Assembly: GCA_905250885.1 (NCBI GenBank)
Contig: CAJNOQ010001029.1
Coordinates: 1 to 37,051 of the forward strand
DNA: 37,051 nucleotides
DNA from: Didymodactylos carnosus
Lineage: Eukaryota; Rotifera; Eurotatoria; Philodinida; Philodinidae
Direction of reading: 5' to 3'
Position numbers and translations under genes: made by a program. The stretch's first letter is position 1. Every line of letters begins with the position of its first letter. Shown in pieces: positions 23,534 through 35,500 of this stretch. A model generated the notes under the pieces. It saw only the letters and a list, made by a program, of their open reading frames with translations. It did not search any database and had not been told where the DNA came from.

Positions 23534-26500
23534 TTAATTACATCCTTTAATCCACTGTTTTAACATTGGAATTGGTGTAAAACCTAATTCTGTTACGGCT
23601 TGACTATTTGAACTGATATTGAAAAAATTACATTGATCTGGTTCAATAAAAAATGGATTCCACATCAGACTATTCATATCATGTTGTGTTTCTTGCCATT
23701 CACTAAATACAAGTCTTCCTAATCCAAATATGAACATTGACGAATATATGCTATAATAACAGTTATAATCAAAATCAATTATCGGTGATGTAAAAGGATC
23801 GGGAGCAAACACTTGAAATATCCATCTTCCTGTATCATTAATTGTATCATAGATAATATTGTGTTTAAATGTAAACGACAGATGATCCTCACGGCGACTT
23901 AATGAAATTTCCCCATTAGCAGGACCTGATCGAGCAAATACATTATTAACAATTGTATTATTAAATCCATAATGTTGCTCAAAACCAGCCCATCCCGTAT
24001 TGTAAATAATGTTGTTTTTAGCTACCAGATTACTAGTTCCTTCATCTAAATATATTCCCCAGTCGTATATAGAATAAGCATATATATCATGAATAACATT
24101 ATTTGAAATATTTGTTCCATTGCTAATTCCTAACGTATAAATACCGCCAAGATCGCATAAAACTTGTTGGCCAATGTGATGTATGTAATTAGATGTAATT
24201 AAGTTACTGTAAGCGTCACTCTCATCGTAGCCCCTAAAAGACACCATAAATATTCAATTTAACTGCAATTGTATCCTCATTCTGATAAGATTTAATCTGA
24301 AGGTAAACAGCACTAGAGTTACTAAAGTTCGAAAACTTTTACGAGACACGTTACGTCGGATGTCATTTTGTACGATCGAATTTTTGGCAAACTAAATCAC
24401 CATGAAGAGAAAAGTAGTCTCTTCAAAATAAGATACTGTACAGACCAGAACCATGGGACCTGGATTTCAAGCAAAATCGGACTAAAAATGGTTTGGGCCA
24501 CAATATGTGATAAGTTTCAACATGAAATTCAAAGCTCCGATTTTGCTTGAAATCCAGGTCCCATGGGGAAAATCAGAGTAAAAAGTCGATATCTCAGCAA
24601 CAAAACTGATTGGGTCCGAACCAAGCTGGAGTTCTTCATAGCCCATGAGGGCCTGCATTTTAAAAATAATCCCATTCAAAATGATTATTAGCACCTCAGA
24701 AGGTTCTCTAGTAAGTATTTCAGAGAATCATTGTCTATGCTGAATCGTAGAACGATCAGTTTTGTTTATTCAAAAAGATGAAAAATAATTGTCAAATTGT
24801 GGAGATAGGTTTTTCACAAAATGGTTTATTTAAAAGTCAATTGTGAGATGACTCCCAGGTTGACTTGCCTGAAATTGACACTTAAGCCAAAGGAAAAGTA
24901 TGAGTTTTTTGATTTTTTTCTGTAGATTTCAAACAACTGAAAAAAATTGTCTCATCGGTCTGGTCGATTGAGAAAAAAAAGTCAGTGCAAAAGGACGAAG
25001 TCGACTACTTTTTTTAATGTAGATTTCACGGGGGTAGGATCGAGTCACTAAAATGATGGTCAGTTTTTATCTCTGATATTTATGTTCTTCTAAAAGCAGC
25101 CCGACATTTCTAACTCATAACTTGAAAAAATGTTTGTAACATAGAGCAAGCCAATGAGTTTAATTTTCTAAAATTTTGCAAAGGGTTATAAGAAGAGAAT
25201 CGAAAATATTTTGTGAATATCATTTAATATCATATATGTTTACTAAAATTTTTGTCAAAATCAAATATGAAACAAAAATGTGTTTTTGAGAGAGATTTGA
25301 TACTTAAATTGAGCTATTCAGTATGCAAACAGAAACTGAACATGTTTTAGTTTGATAAAATTACTTTTTAATATTTAATTACGATACACTTACCAAGACC
25401 AGCCAATACTAATTCCTGTATAATAAAAATGATGTATTGTATTTTCAATAATACTATTATTGGATGCACGATGAATTAAAACACCAATACCCATCGGAAA
25501 TACGTGACCACCATCCGATATTGAATTATTTTGCACTATTATGTTTGATGTCTGATTGACTAATGATTCACTCATCATATTTCCTATTCGTATTCCACCT
25601 GCACCCAAATCATTTAATAGACTATCATCTATCATTATATCATTACAACCCTTTTCAATGTACAATGCATAACCTCCCAAATGAGATATTGTAATAGAAT
25701 CCATTGTAACCTGTTGTGCATAATTTATATAAATAGCTGCTGTACGAAGAAAACTAGCCGCTTGATAATCTACACATTCGTTTTTACCCATTGTCCAAGA
25801 ACTATGTTCTATAGCTATTGATCTTAATTCAAGATTCTTTACTGTTTCAACCGCGGTACCAAGAATTTCAATAATTGTCTCCAATATTGGAACAACTGCC
25901 ATTACTTTTGTAGGATCTTGTTCAGGAATGGGATTATAATAAAGACAATTGTTAATTGTATCAAAATAAAAACTTCCTTTCTCTTGTAACATGGCTTCAT
26001 TGATATTTTCAATAAAGAATCTTTTTCCAGATTGTGGGAGAAAACCGGGATCACCGATGGCAGCATTTGATGGATTAGAAAATAAAATTGTTCGATTATT
26101 AGGAAATAATGTTGAAAAATAGTGTCTGCTTGTTGTCCAACTATGATAAACAATAAATTCTGATCCAGTAAGTGAAGAGATATTATCAAATTGACCTGTT
26201 TGATAAATAAATCCATAATGAGCTAGGTCTGTTGTAATGTTTAACGGTTGATCATAATAATAGTATCCAGTAGATGGTAAACGACTACGTTTAGAACGAA
26301 TACCATCGATAAATAATTGATTAACACCAATGTTTCGAGGAAGTATAGCACGCCAGATCTATAAGCATCAAGAAAAACAAATATAAGTGTTCTACAAAAG
26401 TATAGACCTCTTTTCACTTTTCATAACTTAACCTTTTACTCAAGAGAAAATGTTTGACGACATTTTTTGTCTGAAAAGCGAATATCAAGTGTACTATCGA

Positions 26501-28089
26501 TCCAGTTTAGTCTTCTGATCTCCAGTACGTTATTAATTTTTCCTGGAAATATATAGAAAGAGCAAATTTATTGGAAAAGTGAGGATGAACGATGAGTGTA
26601 TTATTTTTTTGACTAAATTTTATAAACGCTTTTTGTCGTCATCGTTTTTCACGATTATATTTTAGTGTGATTATGACGTTCATTGTATAAAGAATAATAC
26701 AAAAGACGACTCTTATTTTTCAAAGTGACTTACAATCATAAAATAGTTCTCTTCCAGTGATCATCAAGAGCTAACACTTTAGATCCGTACCATGGATAGA
26801 TGAAAGACAGCGCTACATTTGGACAAAAAGAAAAAGTTTTCATTTCTCTTGAATCAAGAGTTATCAGCATTTTACAGAAAAGAAACGAAACGCTTCTAGC
26901 TCACAAAGTAGAAGAGGTTCAAACTTCTGTGTGATCAGTATTCAGTGAGACTTATAACCATACAAAAGTAGATATCATGATTCTCAGTTACAAATGCGCT
27001 TCTACTTTTTGGGATACTATAATATCTATACGTTTATAAAGATGCTACTACAACACACTGTATGGTTGATAAACATATGCTGATTAAAATAACCTTGACT
27101 ATGTAAGTTACTGTATACTTACCTACTATGTATGTACTTACTGTTAACCATTTCACAGTTTGAGTTTAAGATTGTGTTAGAAAAGAAATTTAAAAATGGG
27201 GTAGTAGTAAAACATGAAGACATCCACAGATACTGGGAGACACCTACAGACAGCACACAGACATACATGATAGTCACTGACAGCTATACAGAGACAACAT
27301 AGAAACACTCACAGACAACCAAAAATAACTCACTACACCGACATCCACTTCTACGAAGCGACGTAGACGTGGATGTCTGTGTAGTTATTTCTGGTTGTCT
27401 GTGAGTGTTTCTATGCTGTCTCTGTATAGCTGTCAGTGACTATCGTGCATGTCTGTGTGCTGTCTGTAGGTGTCTGTATGATTAGGATGACTGTCCACGA
27501 CAGCATGTCTGTGTGCTGTCTGTAAGTGTCTGTGGGTCTTTTCATGTTTTACTATAACCCTTAAAAATGCGAGAAATCTTTTGGCATAACAATGAATCCA
27601 TGTATATACTATTCAATGCACTTTGATATTCACAGAACTTACATTGCCAATAATTTCCCAATTATCTACAATTATACCACCGCTAATTATCGGTATATCT
27701 AAATCAGCCATATATCTAATATTATTATTATTTATTTTTAACCACTTCTCTTTTTGTTGTTTAAAATATTTTACACTTTTTTTATTCATTTTTGTATATG
27801 TAATTGTTTGATTTTCATTTTGACCAGAATCTTCATTAATTAATTTAAATGTATGTAATAAAAAATGATAAGTTGGATAGAGTTCAATAATAATATTTGT
27901 TTTTAACAAATATTTGATTTTTCGCACATGATTTCTAGCTTGAATAATATTTGAAAATGGATATTTTAAACTTCCATCAGTCATATGCTGAGAAAAAAAT
28001 GTATTTACAAATGGTACAACGTAAAATGTAGAAGATGTTTGAACATTATCAATAATAAATACCAAAAGTAAAATAATAATCAATTTCAT
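23534..28089 (-). CDS. Secreted right-handed parallel beta-helix protein, bacterial-like, 3 exons
   Basis: Exons 28089-27643, 26358-25394 and 24233-23534 join in phase 0 and phase 2 (GT-AG introns of 1284 and 1160 bases) to give 703 residues. The N-terminus MKLIIILLLVFIIDNVQT is a signal peptide. The central part carries the features of bacterial parallel beta-helix proteins thought to act on polysaccharides. These are SWTTSRHYFSTLFP, a stretch with GSFYFDTINNCLYYNPIPEQ, IGWSWGYDES spanning the second junction, YIHHIGQQVLCDLGGIYTLG, DWGIYLDEGTSN, GFEQHYGFNNTIVNN and EDHLSFTFKHNIIYD. Asn-rich turns recur through the helix. Ten or more N-glycosylation sequons are present. A polysaccharide lyase or glycosidase role (GH141-like) is inference; I cannot name catalytic residues. 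Bacterial likeness plus spliceosomal introns suggests an old, domesticated transfer. Both introns contain inverted repeats. Confidence 0.88.
24451..24566. repeat. Perfect 31-bp inverted repeat in beta-helix intron 2
   Basis: 24451-24481 and 24536-24566 are exact reverse complements (starting CCATGGGACCTGGATTTCAA), separated by 54 bases. The rest of the intron (to 25393) is non-coding and unexplained. The perfect match in otherwise drifting intron DNA suggests a young element or selection on a hairpin. Confidence 0.95.
27190..27565. repeat. Foldback element rich in TGTCTGTG, beta-helix intron 1
   Basis: The left arm (about 27197-27355) carries ACAGACA-type motifs; the right arm (27362 to about 27556) carries their complement. 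Both outer ends have AGTAAAACATGAA in inverted orientation, and the centre is CTACG-AAGCGA-CGTAG, a nearly loop-less hairpin. The right arm is longer because CATGTCTGTGTGCTGTCTGT occurs twice (27448 and 27504, period 56). Arms match at about 90% by eye. No coding frame. It may be a foldback MITE or a source of double-stranded RNA when the gene is transcribed. Confidence 0.9.
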
Positions 28090-29503
28090 AGTAGATAAAA
28101 ACTATTAGAAATTTTATTTAACGTATAATTTATATATTTATCTATTCTATATATTTTTATTTATGAATGACTTTTTTTTGGTTATGACACAAACTGCATA
28201 GAATGTAAATAAAAACACTGAAGATAAGAAAAGAGAGAAGAAAAAAAAAATTTTTTTTTCTTTTCGTTCATCTATAGACAGACATTTCTCTTAAATATTA
28301 TGATTATGACAAAAAACTAAAATGTTGATATAGTCATATCATCATTTTGTGAACAATGTATGATATAATTGTAAAATCGGGATATATCCATCACTATGAA
28401 GTTTATTGTGCCTATCTTCTTGTTAATAGAAAATGTTAAAAATCAATAAGAGACTATAGTTTTATAATTAAATAAAACATTCTTATTGAACGTTTAACAT
28501 ACGTATTTTATACATCTGGTTGGTTACGTATATAAATTTCAATTTTATTGGTCAATATTTTCGAATTTGTTCTACTCAAGTACAGAACGACATACGACAA
28601 AGAGAAAAGAGAAAAAAAATAGCACAAGTCAACAAACAGAGATAAATAGAACAAAAAAAAATGTCAATTATGGAATATAATAATGTGTATAATACAAGAG
28701 ATTAGAAGAAAGTTTTGTATTTAAAAAAACAACAACAACAGACAACTCATTCTTTTCTATCATCTATTTGTTTTCCCTGTTAATATATTTATATGTAGTG
28801 AGTGAACTACAAATCTGAACGTAGCAACAAAGTAGTTCTGAGCATATCGTTGATACATCTGATCGTGTGAAGAACAAAAATTTCAAAAAAATCAAAGAAA
28901 TAATAATATAAAAACAAAAAAAAGTTATTTTGAGCAAAATAAATACATTCACATCATTTTAACTTTTTTCGCTAGGAGAATAAGAAAAACTTTATCGGAG
29001 AGAAATATTATTAAAAAAAAACAAAAAACGAAAACAACAAATAATTGACTATTAAACACCACATAATATTCATTACAAAAACAAAGAAAAATAGATAAAG
29101 ATAGAAACAGAACAAAAAAATATGACTGATAAATCTAGCGTACAAGTAGACAATAACAATGTGAGTAGATGTGTTGGATTCCGAGAAACAAATAGTATAC
29201 AAATATCTGCCTTAGTTAAAAGTTGCGTTTGACAAAAAAAAAAAAAGAAGAATGTTAAGTAGAAAATTTGATTAATAACGGATGTGTTGAAGAAAAAAAC
29301 AGTAATGAGTCAAGGAGATTATTGCAAAATCTTAGTCAGATTGATAAAGTTAAAAATACTTGATTTATTTGTGCCACTCATTTTCGATGATGATCGAAAC
29401 GAATTGTAGACACTAATAGTAAAAACGGATGTGCATTTAGTCAAGAAAAAAGATACATTATGTTGGTTATCTAATAGAATACTGATGATATAAAATGTTA
29501 ATA
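28090..29503. other. Intergenic region between chimaerin and the beta-helix gene
   Basis: Very AT-rich with A-runs and no recognised gene. The minus-strand open frames at 28764-28952 and 29011-29202 are low-complexity hydrophobic translations of T-rich DNA and look spurious. It should include the beta-helix promoter near 28100-28300. Confidence 0.5.
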
Positions 29504-29509
29504 TTTATT
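29504..29509 (-). promoter_or_regulatory. Poly(A) signal of chimaerin
   Basis: AATAAA on the minus strand, 7 bases past the chimaerin stop codon. Confidence 0.5.
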
Positions 29510-29516
29510 TTCTCAT

Positions 29517-32500
29517 TTAAGGTATAAATAGATCATGACAATATTCAATTAATAATTCTAATAATCTTTGTTCACATTTTGAATTTTTTAATGCAATAAG
29601 AGGATCAGGATTTTCTGATCGCATTATAGTCGGCGTAAAAACAATAGCCAAATTATCGATTGACATTTGATTTTTGTTTGAATGTTGACTTACTTTTAAT
29701 AAATGTTCACATAATAATTTTAATGTATGAAAATGAGCCGGTGGTAATTTACGAAGAATTTGTTTTAATGTTTGAATTCTTACTGGTAATGAAATTGATG
29801 ATTGTTGTTGTTGCATATGATCAAGAAGTTGATTATGAACATCAAATGTAATTAATGGAATTGGTAATTGTCTAAAAATTCAAGACAAAAATTTGTAATT
29901 ATATTGAATAAAATAGAAAATTCTTATTTTTAATCTTTTTCCAATAATCTAAGCAAAATGATACTTTCCTATCTATTTGATGTTATTTTTACAATAATAT
30001 AAAAAAAAATATTTTAATTTCGTTTCTTTTGAAATGATGATAGAACTATCAAAATTCACTATGTAAACAATTACGATGAATAGCTCTTCTGTTAGTTTTA
30101 TTATCTTAGAATAATATTGAGAGTCTATTTATTTCCACATAAAATACACGTAACAAATCCTTATGAATTTCAATCAATAATAGAACATTAAATGGGATAT
30201 CGGAATCGAGTGAAACTAGATGTTCGTTCTATCCTAACAATTATAAAATAAGAAAAGCAGTATTTAATAATAGTAACAAAATATTACATGTCATTCGTGA
30301 AATTAATTGTAGAAAATCAATTGTATTTGATATTTGGACAATTGAATCTGTAATTTTATATAAACTAGTTAAATTACTAATTATATATCAGTGTTGTATT
30401 ACTAATTTGTATTACTAATTTTGAAAATATTATTTAACATCCTACAGAACTTTGAAAGTATAAAAAAAAGGACTCATTTTCTCTCTTTTTTACTGATGAA
30501 GTTTGACTAGTGTGAGCATAAGTTTTCTCGAGAACTTCTCGCTTTCCAAAGTGGAAATTCGAAAGAGAATAAGGAGTAAAAGTAGTTAAATAAAAATTCA
30601 ACTCTTCTGACACCATCATCTAATCTTTTAACAGAGAAATGTTATGATCTGCTGTATGATCGATATGATTAAGATTTTTAATTCATTTTATTTATGAAAT
30701 TTCTCAAGATAAACATATGACTATATAAAACATGTACAAATCAGTGCAAAAAAGTTTCACATTATCTTAGGAAAAAATCGTGATCAAATTTCTAAAGAAA
30801 TCGTTAGTTTATATAAGAGTAATTCATGAACGGAAAAAAATCCTTAAATATATCCGTACACCCTTACTACATAATGGTATATATAAAAATTATAGAAAAC
30901 GAACAAGTTTGTAACTGCATATACGAATAGTAATAATGTTAGTCTTCTTCTATAATCTGAACGAATTATAATTCAATCGAACTTCTTGTGTCTTAAATTT
31001 TAAAAATGTCGATGACGATGCTGATGATGATGCTGTTGTTGAAACTGTGAACGGTGACCATGATGTTGACCAAATGAATTATTCACTGAACCAACATTTT
31101 GTCCTTTGACAAAATTTTTCATATCTTGTTTAACTTTTAAAAAATGTTTTGATGTTTTTAAACTCATGTTCGGTGCCTGTGAACTCATGTTCGACTGATG
31201 ATAATAATATTATAAGACACAAGAAGCGCGTATAGCACAACTAAAGAGTGTGTATATCTACCTTCGCACCAATATTGATCGTTTAAAAGAATGCTATACA
31301 ACTAGCCTTATATAAAAATATTAAAGAACAATTTACCGTGTTCCGCAATTTCTCATGCATGATATTTTTTTTATTATGAAGCAAATATTAACAAAACAAA
31401 CTAATTACGTAGATAATTTTGTTCAAGGTAAGTACTTATTGTTGGGAGGAAATATTGTTTCAAAAAAACTGTCACATTGAGCGATAAAAAATCATATTAT
31501 GTTATACATTATATATAATAAAGAAAAAACATGTTGATTTGTCACAATTAATACATATCCATGTCCTTAATCTTTAAATATGATTAGCATGATAAAAATA
31601 ATTTTTCAATAATAGAAAAGGGAGTCAACATAATCAGCTTATTTAAAAATGCATGACTAAACGAATATAATCAAATATTATCTCCACTTTAGAATTATCG
31701 TCTAATAATCGAAAACTGTAACTGCCTCTTCTAAATTTTACCAAGTGAGCTTACTAAATGATTATTGAGATCGTTGTAATAATCTCTTCCTCTTAAAAGT
31801 CATCTCATTTTTATTAGATGAAACGAAAAGTAGTTTGCACAAATATATAGACGCTTGGAATGAATCTGAATTTTATCTTACATGAACTAGACCCATGTTA
31901 TCGAAACTGGACAAAAAACCGGCGGTTAACCGCGGTTATTTCAGCTGAAACCAAAGCAACATAGCAGAAAAACCGACGGTTAACCTCACAATTAACCGGA
32001 AAACGGTCGATTAGCCGCGGCTAACCGACTGTTTTTCCTGTTAATTGTGAGGTTGTATTTATTTGTTGTTCTCTTTGTTCATTGGGAGAATGGTCTCTTA
32101 TTTTGTTGTTTATTGTGTTTTTAGTTATACAAGTATCACTAAGGCTGCTGTTTACCAGATGTTATAAGTTATTAAACGTTTACTTTCTTTGTGATGTCCT
32201 TGCTTATGCAAAATAAATTTGAACTTGACCTTGAACGAGGTTAACCATCGGATTTTCTGCTATGCTGCTTATAGTTTCAGCTGAAATAACCGCGGTTAAT
32301 CGTTGGTTCTTAAAATAACCGTGATTAACCGCCGGTTTCAACGAAAACGCTCGAGTGTTTTCTAATTGGAATCTATATCTTAAGACAGAGCTGGACAAGT
32401 CAAGTCAAAAGACTTTTTTCGTGACCGTGACTTGACAATTTTTTCAAGTCAAGTCATTTCTAATAAGAGATTTTCGTTTAAATTAGACATTTTTTACCAT

Positions 32501-35500
32501 GAAACATAGTCTGTGAAACTATAAAAACTATCTCTCACTCAAAAGGCGCTAGCAAATTTTAAGTTCTGCCTATTTTTTAACCAGACTTGACTTGGAGAAA
32601 AAAATTTTGAGGGATGACTTGACCTAACTTGGGAGAAAAAATGTTCTCACCTTGACTTGACTTGTGATTTGCAAAACCTCTGACTTGCCCAGCTCTTTCG
32701 TAGGACGGGATTTATTTCTGAAATAGTTTAGATCTTTAGATCCGTCAAAACAACGCAGAGTAAAACAATAAATTTATGACAGAATTTTGGTTATTGTACC
32801 ATTTTTTTTGAAATTATTTGCTCTTAATAAACAAACTGTACATACCTGAGGTACAATTTAAGAACACAGGCAATCGCATGTATATCTGGATATCGTTGAT
32901 AAGATAAGTCAATTGCATCAGAATCTTTTTCAAATTGATATTTAATTTCTTCGACCACATCGCTAAAGCCCGGTATTCGATAGAGTCCATCTGTATCCAA
33001 ACCATTTGATCGGGTCTCTATTTCGTATATACATTTATCAACAACAATGGGAATTATAGAATTCGATGAACTACCACTGCCAGCTTTAATCAAAGTTGTT
33101 AAATCAACACCAAATATACTCTTTATATATTTCATTTGAGGAACCTTTAACAAAAAAAAAGTTGATTTCTAGTTCCGTCACCCTACGTCATTAGTAAAGA
33201 TTAAGGGCCATGCAAGCTAAGAGTAGGTAAACAGACTAGTTATTAAAATCCTGTCGATTCTAGTTCTAACTAATCCGAGTGTCAAAAAATAACATCATTC
33301 GCTAACTAGTTGTCTTTGTTCACCAGTTTTTGGCTTGTCCGTATGTTAGCTAAGGACTGCTCAGTTGTCGAACAAAAAAATGACGAGTTAGCAATCAGCT
33401 AGTCAACCACTAATCCTTTTTTTGTGAAAACTTCCATGGGTATGGCCACTTTCCGAAGAAAATAGAAGTTTGAAATTTATTTTTACAGGTAGACGATTTC
33501 TGCGTTTTAAACGAGTTTTATTCAGTACACTCAGTACTGAAAAAAATACACTCAGTTTTCAGTGGTTGTCAATACACGTAGGTGTAAAGATTTTGAGTAC
33601 GTTTTTGATGATCAAGATCACGCTTTTCTGCGTGTTGACAACTACTGGAAAAAAAGGATCTTTTAGCATCCCGAAAGCTGTTCTGTTGTTGATTTATTTC
33701 AGCTCAATGAGCGTTAGGTACACTTGCGGACACATTTAGTGAAGTTTGCACATTTTTGTTTCAAAGGAGCAACGCTAACAAGCTTTTTTACTATCTGGTC
33801 AGAGACAACACTCGGAACTTTTGGGACTAGTCACGGATGGAGTTATCAAAAAAGTTTCGTACACTTGGGAAAGACAATTGCCTAATAGGATCCAGAGGTG
33901 GAATACGGATGAATAGTAGGAGTGACGTCCAGACATAAACCAATCAATTAATACAAATCTTTTTAAAAAAATTGTATACGTCTTGTTTTCGTCTGATTGA
34001 ACGCAGTTTTTTTTTCTGCAGATGTTTTGTTTTAGGTTTTTTTCATTCCTAGAAAACTAATTACTTACACAATCTTGTGGTACTTTTTCTGAACAACGTT
34101 TGTGTGCTTCAAATCCACAATCTAAACATTTGACACCTTGTGAAACTAACCCCCACATAAAATTTGCACAATAATCACACCAATGTGGTCCTTTAAATGA
34201 ATGCAGCTTGAAATTATGCTGTTTTTCCGATTGCATTATTAGAATACGATCAAAAAATAAAGGATTTGTCTGTTGAAATATTGAAGAGGATGTTTTATTA
34301 TTTGAGGAGATTGTTTGACCGATTGATGCTGTCAATGAAGATGTCATGGCTGGTGAATGTTGTTGAAGATGTGCTGGTGGATGACTGCGAGAAAAAGAGG
34401 AGGATTTTGTCGATGTTAATAATTCTGTTGTGCTATGACGTTGATTTGGTATATGATGTGACTGACTCGGTGGTGTGGCTGTTAAATAATTCAGATCGTG
34501 AGATCGAACAGATTGACGAAGAGCACTGTTCAATGATGAATCCTAAAGTATAAATAATGAAGATAATTACGATTTTCAATTTCGGACAGAATGTTTACTA
34601 TTAATCAGAACGGTTGTGTTAGTGAGAAGACCAATGTCTCTTATTTAGGTGGAAGAAAAACACGAGAAAGAAGTTTTCTTTTTTTTAATCCTCATTAAAT
34701 AAACACCTAAGAATCATATGCAATAGAATGGATAGTACGATATAACGCTTCGACACCAGATAAACTACTTTTTTTGTTAAACAATCGTCTCTTCATATTT
34801 TTACCTTATTTTCAATTTGATGGAATGTTTGTTGTTGCCTTTGATGTCTACTTAATAGTTGAGTTTTATATTGTGCATATGGACTTTCTTGATAACAGTT
34901 TGAGTCACAAGCCATTAGCGCAATATAATCACTCGCCTTTGATTCAAGATAAAATGATATGAGACCATCATGAACTAAATCTTCAATTAAATCGAAACGT
35001 TTTTCACCAACATAATGAAGTGAACTTGAATTATCATAATAAAGTTTATAATATTTGATTTCTAAATTAAATCTAATAGCCAGAGTGTAAGAATTTGGCG
35101 GATTTTGAGATTCACGAACTAAAATTAACAAACAAAACATGTTACAAAAAATGGTATCGATTCTTTTGACATTTTGACTGGTTTTTGTCAGCAACATATT
35201 CAGCAAATTCAGAGTTAAAGGTTTTCGTCTAAACAATCGTTGCAATATCAATAATCTCGTAGTTAATATAAATATATTTATGAAACAAAACGTATTTTCA
35301 GCTGTTTAGTTGAATTACTTAAAGATATTTAAAATATTAAAGACGTTAGACATGCCTAAATATGATCCATCTTCACTATCTGCCATTAATGTTTCGACAT
35401 CTTGCCGATTGATCAGTCCATGAAATTCTAATCCATATTGTTTGGGACGATTAGGAACGGGATGTTTACATTGAATAGGTTTTGGATGAGGAGCTTGTTG

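Larger units (their letters stand above)
29872..32845. other. Chimaerin intron 4 (2974 bases)
   Basis: It separates the two RhoGAP exons and interrupts the domain after the Arg of LYLR. 29872-30990 is AT-rich with nothing recognised. 31000-31188 holds a small minus-strand frame. 31902-32343 and 32387-32696 are two candidate transposons lying almost side by side. Insertions explain part of the intron's size. Confidence 0.85.

Noticed and set aside
24368..24694. Opposite-strand frames sharing the peptide HGTWISSKIG
   Set aside because: The shared peptide is only the 31-base inverted repeat translated from both arms.
27190..27565. CRISPR-like array of TGTCTGTG repeats
   Set aside because: There are no regular spacers; the repeats are arms of a hairpin in a eukaryotic intron.
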